NCBI GenBank assembly: GCA_016840285.1
Contig: JAEOSR010000153.1
Location: forward strand, 1 to 64,000
Origin: Candidatus Hodarchaeota archaeon
GTDB lineage: Archaea; Asgardarchaeota; Heimdallarchaeia; Hodarchaeales; Hodarchaeaceae
DNA length: 64,000 nt
Reading direction: 5' to 3'
Position numbers and translations under genes: made by a program. Shown here in pieces: positions 57,047 to 64,000 of this stretch. A model generated the notes under the pieces. It searched no databases. It had not been told where the DNA came from and saw only the letters and a list, made by a program, of their open reading frames with translations. How positions within the stretch are numbered: the first letter of the stretch is position 1; each line of letters opens with the position of its first letter.

Positions 57047-60000
57047 ATGGCGTTTGAACAAGAACACACAGATGAACTTGAACAACTCCAAAAACAAAAA
57101 GAAAATGAACGAATCCAGCAAGAGCTTGATTTAGCTATCGCTCGGATTGAAAACGAGCAAATACAGCGAGCTCTTGACGATGCTATAGAGCGACTTGACC
57201 AGCAGATCTCCCATCAGGATGAAAATACAGAAGAACAGGACACTGATGACCAAGTGTCTCAACAATCCTCCTCTACTGAAGAAGATCTTGCTATCAAAGA
57301 TCCCATAATAGAAGAACAATTAGAAGACGAGTCAATGAAACATAACCATACATTGACCATAGAACATCTAGACCAAGCATCTCAAACACTCACTTCTGAA
57401 GAGGAAGTATTCTCACATGATTTAGTAAGAGATGAGAACATAGAACGGTTAAATTCGCTTAAACAATCAGGTTATTCCTTCGATGATCAGCTTATCAACA
57501 ATCAAGAGGAAAAAACACATGTTCTTGAGGAGAATGAAACAGGTAGCATTACTAACCATATGACAATTCCCAGATCTGACTTTAAAGAGGAAATTATTCC
57601 GGTCGAATATCACCTGAATGAAAATCAAGACAAGCAAATACCAATAAGCGAAAGGGAATTAGAAAATACAAACATAAACTGCAATGATCAAAAATCAAAA
57701 GATTTACTAAATCAAAATAACTTAGAAAAATCTCTATTTCATCACACTCAGGAAAAGATTTCTAAACAAGATACTTCCCAAAATACATATATACAGAAAC
57801 TGTTAGAGAAAACGAACCAAAGGCAGATTAAAACTATTGAAGAAACACAGGTCCACTCTCACTTTAAAATTGAGTGTAACAAAAAAGATAGAGTAAAAGA
57901 TGAAGCAACAGTTAATCAAGAAATCAAAATTTTAAATCCAAAAACTGTTGAAAAAGAATGGAATAAGCATGTTCGGGAGGGGAAACCCGTACCAGAGGAG
58001 TTTCAGAAAAAGGTTTTTCAACAATATGATTCAGGTTTCTTGAAACATGCTGGGTTAATCAAAAAAGAGGGGAAGTGGTTTCTTGAAACATCTTGGGAAA
58101 ACTATCATTTAGTAAAGAGTTTCATACAAAAACCACACATACAGAAATCTTTAGCTTTTCAATTATGGGCTGAATTTAAGACAGAGAAACCACTTCATTT
58201 TGTGCGAGGACAATTGAATAAGAATGCATTATATTACTCTATAAAACTAGAGAAGTCGTTAAATTTGCCCCATGAATTAATTGGAAAAAATGTATATGTT
58301 AGAAACACTAAGAACTTTTTTAACCATGGTCATTCATTTGGACATTATCTACAAACAACTTTAAAGAGTTTTGAGACTTCTTTCTTAAAAAGAATTACTA
58401 ATTGGGGTATTCCCACAGTTGAATACAAAGTAATTCGTGATGAGATATTTCGCCAATTTTCTGAAAAGTATGGGGATTTATTTGCTCGAATAATGGTTTT
58501 ACAGAAACGACCATTAGTTTTTATGCAGCCTTACAATCTTGATTCACTTGAAAAGTCATTCATTAAATGTTTTGTTGAGTATTTCAGTGAAGGGAGTAGA
58601 TTATGGAAATTTAGGAGCAGAAATGGGTGTAAAGCATATGACTCATACTACAGATATTTTAATTTCCAATCTCTTTCAGTTTTAACTCGTTTAATTGACA
58701 ATAAAATAAAAGTTTCAATTAATCAAGACTCACCCTTTATACAGCAAGGTAATAAATGTATGAAATCCAATGATCCAAAAGATTACCAAGATTTTGCAAA
58801 AAAGTGGAATCAACATGTAAATAATGGCGGAAAAATTACTCAAGATATGTGGGTGACTTACAATAAAATCCAAACATTAAAGAACTATCCCTTGAGAAGA
58901 TTTAAACAATTTAGTATGGAACAATACAGAGTGCAATATTATTTCGATCTTGCTCATAAATTCGAGAATTTATTGGAGAGGAGAGGTCGTTTTCCTACCT
59001 CTCTATATGAACATTGGTTTGTTCACAGAGGGCTCACCAAAGGTGAATTACCATTCATAAAAATCAATATTCACAATCCATTCACAAAAGTTAAAGAAAG
59101 ATATTTTTTACCTAATGCGAATTATGGTTGGAATTTTAATCCTGCATATACAAAATCTGTCATTGGAATCAATAGCAAGGATCGAACAGGCCCAAGAATG
59201 ATCATTGATCTATTTATGGAAGAAATTCCGATAACTACTCAGCAAACGAGAAAAATTCGCGAATTAATTGTTGATAAACTGAGATCTAATGGTTTTGTTG
59301 GTAATGAAAAGGCTGGGAACTGGTTTAAGAATGTATATAAGTTAGAATATAATGAAATATTGATTGATAAGGTTTTAAATCAGTACTTTTGGAAAACATA
59401 CAATTCAAACAGATTATGGAAGGATAATGGCTATCTAACTAGATCAAAACATATACATGAATTGATAAATCATTATAAACAGAATGATATTCAATTTAAA
59501 GAATTTACGAAAGATCTAGTTGAATTAGCACATGTTGACAAATTTAAAATTGCATTAGTTGATAAATCAACAATTTTGGAGGCAATATTGAAGGATTTGA
59601 AGAAAGAAATCAATAGTTACGATATCGATTTCTGGGATTCTTTAAAAATTCAGATGTCAGCCCGAAAACTCGCGAATATAATTCAGAAACACAAAGTTCG
59701 TCATTTAGAATATTTAGATGGTTACTATACAATTAAACAAGCAAGACTTGAATATAATCCTGATATTTCTGGAGATCCGATAAAATTTTGGAATGAATGC
59801 AATAGTAATGGAATAACCCGATTATCTGCAGCGCTTATGCAAAGTAGTACAATAAGAAGTAAGATAAGAAAGATCACAAAAACTAATGATAAACTTGGAA
59901 TATTGAATATTCATAAAAAAGTCAGTGTAGAGGATCATTGGGGGAGAGATAACACAAAAAGAAATGTTGTGACTTTTCCTGATGGTGTAACCTTTAGAAT

Positions 60001-60550
60001 TGAAGGAAAGAAGAAGAGAGGAAGAGCAGTTGAATTTATCCAGAATAAAATTATTACAGAACTTAGTGGAAATTCTGGAAATCTTCCTGTAAGAGATTAT
60101 TTCCTTGATTTTTTCAAAACTATTGGAAAGGTTAATGGTGATACTGGAGTTCTCAAATTTCAAGTTGAATTTGTGCCTAAAGGAGAGACCCTTGGAGGTT
60201 TAATTAGCACTAAGTTAAATGAAAATTTCAGTATTATTAGTTATTGGGGAAAATGCACGACGAGAGTTCAACGAATTGGTGAGATAACAAGTGCATTTGT
60301 AACTGGAAGATTTAGAGAGAGTATTACTTCAAAAAAACAACTCGTCAAATATATTGTATCAAAATTAAACCAAGGAGAGACAGTTTTAAATGGGACTAAA
60401 ATGGAAAAAGCTGATAAACGGGTTATTAAAGAATTAGTTTCATCTTTAGGATCATTAAAAGATCTTAAGCCAACCACATTCTATAAATATTGGTTTATTG
60501 AGATTATGAAAAGATATTCAACAGATTTCGGATACATTAGTCACATTTAA
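57047..60550 (+). CDS. Very large protein of unknown family (1167 residues)
   Basis: I do not recognise this protein. Residues 1-60 form a charged coiled coil (QKENERIQQELDLAIARIEN), and residues 60-300 are acidic and Gln/Asn-rich, probably disordered. From about 300 the protein is folded, basic and Lys/Asn/Tyr-rich. A motif WN(K/Q)HV(R/N)xG recurs near residues 304 and 586, with a weaker WNECNSNG near 914, which suggests three related modules. The acidic N-terminus and large basic body resemble the layout of the 947-residue protein at 28694, but no sequence match was found by eye. It lies at the right end of the island. Confidence 0.5.
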   Translation: MAFEQEHTDELEQLQKQKENERIQQELDLAIARIENEQIQRALDDAIERLDQQISHQDENTEEQDTDDQVSQQSSSTEEDLAIKDPIIEEQLEDESMKHNHTLTIEHLDQASQTLTSEEEVFSHDLVRDENIERLNSLKQSGYSFDDQLINNQEEKTHVLEENETGSITNHMTIPRSDFKEEIIPVEYHLNENQDKQIPISERELENTNINCNDQKSKDLLNQNNLEKSLFHHTQEKISKQDTSQNTYIQKLLEKTNQRQIKTIEETQVHSHFKIECNKKDRVKDEATVNQEIKILNPKTVEKEWNKHVREGKPVPEEFQKKVFQQYDSGFLKHAGLIKKEGKWFLETSWENYHLVKSFIQKPHIQKSLAFQLWAEFKTEKPLHFVRGQLNKNALYYSIKLEKSLNLPHELIGKNVYVRNTKNFFNHGHSFGHYLQTTLKSFETSFLKRITNWGIPTVEYKVIRDEIFRQFSEKYGDLFARIMVLQKRPLVFMQPYNLDSLEKSFIKCFVEYFSEGSRLWKFRSRNGCKAYDSYYRYFNFQSLSVLTRLIDNKIKVSINQDSPFIQQGNKCMKSNDPKDYQDFAKKWNQHVNNGGKITQDMWVTYNKIQTLKNYPLRRFKQFSMEQYRVQYYFDLAHKFENLLERRGRFPTSLYEHWFVHRGLTKGELPFIKINIHNPFTKVKERYFLPNANYGWNFNPAYTKSVIGINSKDRTGPRMIIDLFMEEIPITTQQTRKIRELIVDKLRSNGFVGNEKAGNWFKNVYKLEYNEILIDKVLNQYFWKTYNSNRLWKDNGYLTRSKHIHELINHYKQNDIQFKEFTKDLVELAHVDKFKIALVDKSTILEAILKDLKKEINSYDIDFWDSLKIQMSARKLANIIQKHKVRHLEYLDGYYTIKQARLEYNPDISGDPIKFWNECNSNGITRLSAALMQSSTIRSKIRKITKTNDKLGILNIHKKVSVEDHWGRDNTKRNVVTFPDGVTFRIEGKKKRGRAVEFIQNKIITELSGNSGNLPVRDYFLDFFKTIGKVNGDTGVLKFQVEFVPKGETLGGLISTKLNENFSIISYWGKCTTRVQRIGEITSAFVTGRFRESITSKKQLVKYIVSKLNQGETVLNGTKMEKADKRVIKELVSSLGSLKDLKPTTFYKYWFIEIMKRYSTDFGYISHI

Positions 60551-60765
60551 ATAAATATCAGACAAAATCGTTGATTCACATGTATTAATTCAAAAAGATG
60601 ATCATATCCTATGTTTCACCTTGAAAAAAATGTTTTCTATCTTCTTGCTACAATATTTTTATAAAAATAAAAATTCTGTTTGATTAAGTGATGAAAGAAC
60701 TTTACTAATACTTTCTGCTATTTAATCACAAGCCACTTGATCAAAGATGATATGGGGAAATTTAA

Positions 60766-62562
60766 ATGAGTGAACAAGAACAAGATGAGGATAGACCTAT
60801 TAGAAGCCCTATTACAGTCATCCTTGGTCATGTGGACTCAGGTAAGACCAGCCTATTAGACAAAGTTCGTGGAACTGCGGTACAAGCCCGTGAATCAGGG
60901 GGAATTACTCAACATATAGGTGCTAGCTTTTTTCCTATTGAAACTATTAATGCTCTCTGTGGTTCATTGTTAGAACAGTCAAAGAAAAAAATGAAAATCC
61001 CTGGAATTCTGATTATTGACACACCTGGTCATTCTTCTTTCTACAATCTCCGGACGCGTGGTAGCCAAAGCGCTAATTTCGCCATTTTAGTCATTGATGT
61101 TCGGAGAGGGATTCAACCACAAACAGTTGAATCTTTACGGATTTTAGTTCAACAAAAGGTGCCATTTCTAATAGCTGCGAATAAAATCGATCGTCTTCCT
61201 GGCTGGAAAAGTTTTCCTGACACCATTTTGTTGAAGTCATTATCAAAACAATCTAAAGGAGCATTAGACGCTCTACAATCTGTTATCTACGATGTCATGT
61301 CTGAATTGAGTCATTATAATCTTGAAACAGACCGCTTTGACCGAATAAAAAATTTTGCTAAGAAAATTGCTATTATTCCCACTTCTGCGATAACTGGTGA
61401 GGGTATCCCTGAAATGTTCCTAGTTTTAGCAAGCCTAACAGAACAATACCTGAAAAAACAGTTAGAGTTGCACTTAGATAAAGGCAAGGGGGTAGTTCTG
61501 GAAGTGAAAAAAGAAGTAGGAATGGGTACGACTCTGGATGTAATTCTCTTCGATGGTACGATTAAACAAAATTCTCGGATTGTTTTAGCTGGTACTAATG
61601 GCCCTATTTCAACTAATGTTCGTGCAGTTCTTTTACCTAAGGAATTAGATGAGATCCGTGACCCAAGAAAAAGATTTGATAGTGTTGAGCAAGCAATAGC
61701 TGCGGTTGGCGTGAAATTGGTAGCTCCCAACATTGATGAAGCCATTGCAGGATCTTCAATTTATGTAGTAGATGAAAACGATATAGAGGAAGCAATAGCA
61801 AAAATTGAAGAGGAATTGGCCAGTATTCTCGTTGAAACTGATGATGCTGGTGTTATTGTCAAAGCTGACACCTTGGGTTCCTTGGAAGCATTAGTAAATT
61901 TCTTGAAAGACTCAAACATTCAGATTCGTTTTGCAGCAGTAGGTGATGTAACAAAAAAAGACGTTTATCAAGCCTCATTATCTAAAGAGAAAAATGAATT
62001 TTATGGCATTATTCTGGGATTCCGGGTAAAAACTCTTTCCGATGCTCAAGATGAAGCAAATAGATCGCAAATTCCAATTATTCAGGATGATATTATTTAC
62101 CGTTTAGCAGAAGAGTACGAAGCATATCAATATGAGGTTCAACAACGTCTTGAAGAAGAAGCTTTGAAAGACATTGTACGACCCAGTAAAATAAAGGTAC
62201 TCCCTTATGTTTTTAGACAAAGTAAACCATGTATAATAGGAGTCGAAGTACTAGCTGGGATTTTAACTCCTCAACTTAACTTAATTGACCGCGAGAATAA
62301 AAAAATCGGTTTTTTGTTACAAATTCAAGAAAGTGGAACAAATATTTCTCAAGCCAAGGTAACTGATCAAGTAGCAGTCGCTATTCGCGGTCCAACAGCA
62401 GGAAGACAGATTAAGGAAGGAGATGAGTTGTGGATAGACGTTCCTGAATCTGATGCTAGGAAAATTATGGAGGAGAAGATATTGAGTGGTACGGAAATGG
62501 ATGCTCTCACCGAGTTGGTTGAAATCAAACGACGAACTGTGAATAAATACTGGGCATTATGA
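60766..62562 (+). CDS. infB: Translation initiation factor aIF5B
   Basis: This GTPase joins ribosomal subunits at initiation. The 598-residue protein has G1 GHVDSGKTS (21-29), [10 protein letters not shown]3 DTPGHSSF, G4 NKID in AANKIDRLPG, and the SAITGEG G5 motif, then domains II-IV ending with a C-terminal helix. Length is normal for archaeal aIF5B. The N-terminal copy at 47385 is a diverged partial duplicate. It leads a block with S6e and aIF2 gamma. The 304-base gap downstream suggests that S6e has its own promoter. Confidence 0.95.
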   Translation: MSEQEQDEDRPIRSPITVILGHVDSGKTSLLDKVRGTAVQARESGGITQHIGASFFPIETINALCGSLLEQSKKKMKIPGILIIDTPGHSSFYNLRTRGSQSANFAILVIDVRRGIQPQTVESLRILVQQKVPFLIAANKIDRLPGWKSFPDTILLKSLSKQSKGALDALQSVIYDVMSELSHYNLETDRFDRIKNFAKKIAIIPTSAITGEGIPEMFLVLASLTEQYLKKQLELHLDKGKGVVLEVKKEVGMGTTLDVILFDGTIKQNSRIVLAGTNGPISTNVRAVLLPKELDEIRDPRKRFDSVEQAIAAVGVKLVAPNIDEAIAGSSIYVVDENDIEEAIAKIEEELASILVETDDAGVIVKADTLGSLEALVNFLKDSNIQIRFAAVGDVTKKDVYQASLSKEKNEFYGIILGFRVKTLSDAQDEANRSQIPIIQDDIIYRLAEEYEAYQYEVQQRLEEEALKDIVRPSKIKVLPYVFRQSKPCIIGVEVLAGILTPQLNLIDRENKKIGFLLQIQESGTNISQAKVTDQVAVAIRGPTAGRQIKEGDELWIDVPESDARKIMEEKILSGTEMDALTELVEIKRRTVNKYWAL

Positions 62563-62866
62563 TATTATTCGAACCAATAGGATTATCTCTATGGAAAAAT
62601 AGAGAATGAATAAATAGTTGCATTAAAATTTTAATAAAGTAGATCAGAAATTTTTCTGTAATTTTCCCTCTACCTCAATATCAAGGATTATGATCTTATT
62701 TCTACTGTTGAAAATCCTGAAGACGATCCCCTTGAGAATCATAATAACTATTAAGAATAGAAAGAGATTTGACACGATATGACACGTATCACCTAAAGAA
62801 CATCTGGGTACAGATCACCACAGCTATTCTAATAGGTCGATAAATAAAAAGACTTGAGACGAGAAA
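62563..62866. other. Intergenic region, 304 bases
   Basis: AT-rich; no gene or structured RNA recognised. It likely carries the promoter for rps6e and eif2g. Confidence 0.4.
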
Positions 62867-63247
62867 ATGGTTAGATTTCAACTTAATTTAGCTGACGGGA
62901 AGCAGAGCTATAAGAAAGAAATCGATGACGATGTGATGACTCGTCACCTCATCGGAAAAGGTGTTGGGGATGAGCTCGAGGGGAACTTCATCGGTTTTGA
63001 CGGTTATTTATTCAAAATTACTGGTGGTTCTGATCAAGCTGGCTTTCCAATGGTTCCTGGAGTCGAGGGAGCCATGCCAAAACGTATTCTCATTGGTCAT
63101 AGAGGGGTTGGGTATAAGCCAACTAGAAAAGGGAAAAGACGTCGAAAACGTGTCCGAGGGCGATTAATTAGTGAGGATATTTATCAGATAAACCTTAAAA
63201 TACTTGAACGAGAGAAGGACAGCAAATCAATAGAAGAATTATTATGA
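62867..63247 (+). CDS. rps6e: 30S ribosomal protein S6e
   Basis: This 126-residue small-subunit protein has the S6e beta-barrel signature [10 protein letters not shown] and a basic middle ([15 protein letters not shown]). It ends before the long helix of eukaryotic S6. The start is ATG with weak upstream AGACGAG. aIF2 gamma starts 19 bases after the stop, a common archaeal order. Confidence 0.94.
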   Translation: MVRFQLNLADGKQSYKKEIDDDVMTRHLIGKGVGDELEGNFIGFDGYLFKITGGSDQAGFPMVPGVEGAMPKRILIGHRGVGYKPTRKGKRRRKRVRGRLISEDIYQINLKILEREKDSKSIEELL

Positions 63248-63266
63248 TTCATTTTCGAGGATTCCA

Positions 63267-64000
63267 ATGCCAAGAAAGAAGAAAAGATCCACAGCCAAAA
63301 AAAAGACAAAATCACCACCAACACAGCCCAAGCAAGCTGAGATCTCTATAGGGATGATTGGGCACGTAGACCATGGAAAGTCAACATTAACTGAGGCTTT
63401 AACTGGCAAATTTCCAGACACACACAGTGAAGAAATTCGTAGAGGAATATCTATTCGATTAGGATATGCTGAAGCAGAGTTTCGTGAGTGTTCAGAATGT
63501 GAAAGCCCAACAAAGTATACCACCCAGAAAAAATGTCCAATTTGTGGTAAGAAAACCATTCTTCTCCGTCGTGTGGCATTTGTTGATGCTCCTGGCCATG
63601 AAGTGCTAATGGCAACCATGTTGTCTGGAGCAAGTATAATGGACGCAGCGCTTTTAGTCGTTGCAGCTAATGAAAGAGTTCCCATGCCTCAAACTCGTGA
63701 ACACCTCGCAGCCATGGAGATAATTGGGATGGAGCAAGTTATTGTTTGCCAAAATAAAATCGAATTGGTCTCAGAAAAGGCTGCTCTTCAAAATTATACA
63801 GATTTGAAGAAGTTTATTTCGACTTCTAGTACCAAAGACTCTCCTATTATACCCATTAGTGCTATTCATCACACAAACATCGATATGCTGATCCAGAGTA
63901 TTGAGGAGCAATTTCCAACACCTAAAAGGGATGAGAGTCTTGTTCCCCGTATGCTTGTTGCACGATCATTTGATGTGAATAAGCCAGGACAATCGCCCAC
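63267..64000 (+). CDS. eif2g: Translation initiation factor aIF2 gamma subunit, partial
   Basis: This GTPase subunit delivers initiator tRNA to the small subunit. The visible 244 residues have a basic N-terminus, G1 GHVDHGKST (32-40), a zinc ribbon CSEC...CPIC typical of eIF2 gamma, G3 DAPGH and G4 as QNKIEL (NKxE rather than NKxD). The Zn knuckle and GHVDHGKST separate it from EF-1 alpha. The frame runs off the window end. ATG 63267 has CGAGG six bases upstream. Confidence 0.94.
   Translation, partial: MPRKKKRSTAKKKTKSPPTQPKQAEISIGMIGHVDHGKSTLTEALTGKFPDTHSEEIRRGISIRLGYAEAEFRECSECESPTKYTTQKKCPICGKKTILLRRVAFVDAPGHEVLMATMLSGASIMDAALLVVAANERVPMPQTREHLAAMEIIGMEQVIVCQNKIELVSEKAALQNYTDLKKFISTSSTKDSPIIPISAIHHTNIDMLIQSIEEQFPTPKRDESLVPRMLVARSFDVNKPGQSP

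Noticed and set aside
60766..62562. Reading the intact aIF5B as a recent tandem copy of the fragment at 47385
   Set aside because: About half of the compared codons differ synonymously, too many for a recent duplication.

Overview
The window is archaeal and most likely from an Asgard archaeon near the Heimdallarchaeia. Evidence seen in the sequence: ribosomal proteins S26e, S19e and S6e, SRP19, aIF5B, aIF2 gamma, an Elf1-type zinc protein, a PDCD5-like protein, RIO2 kinase, a multi-OB RPA, an LSm protein, a roadblock protein, and two tRNA genes with introns at position 37/38 framed by bulge-helix-bulge motifs. The EF-2 gene (811 codons) is longer than usual archaeal EF-2 and carries eukaryote-like segments, and an AAA ATPase has an N-terminal MIT domain as in Vps4. 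The lineage call is inference; no rRNA is present. The DNA is AT-rich and TTG and GTG starts are common.

Region 1 (1-6011) holds seven pyrimidine genes, pyrE, pyrF-pyrC and pyrB-pyrI-pyrD-pyrK, covering carbamoyl aspartate to UMP. Region 2 (6213-16488) has a HAD phosphatase, an AdkA-like fusion protein, a phospholipase C-like gene broken by an in-frame TGA, a PGF-CTERM-like surface protein and an ABC importer (ATPase, anchored binding protein, double-length permease). Region 3 (16605-25900) has a secreted endonuclease/exonuclease/phosphatase-fold protein, then housekeeping genes (rio2, DUF460, LSm, a RecA/KaiC-like protein, a PfkB kinase, roadblock, S26e, tRNA-Arg) and, at 26042-28477, EF-2.

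Region 4 (28694-34154) is an unusual three-gene operon: a Vps4-like MIT-AAA ATPase, a very acidic protein, and a 947-residue protein of unknown family with a possible Toprim-like DxD segment. It is the best candidate for an undescribed system. Region 5 (34421-47098) returns to housekeeping: a decayed PLD gene, PlsC, an M24 peptidase, BirA, S19e/PDCD5, Elf1, an EngB-like GTPase, RPA, tRNA-Pro, Trm1, FtsJ and SRP19.

Region 6 (47385-60550) looks like an accessory island. Its left edge is a truncated 5' copy of the aIF5B gene and its right edge is a full aIF5B gene that differs mostly at synonymous sites. Between them are zinc-ribbon proteins, a Cas4-like nuclease operon, a frameshifted secreted metalloprotease, a beta-helix surface protein with 69-bp tandem repeats and an unrecognised 1167-residue protein. 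Region 7 (60766-64000) is a translation block, aIF5B - S6e - aIF2 gamma, with the last gene cut by the window end.
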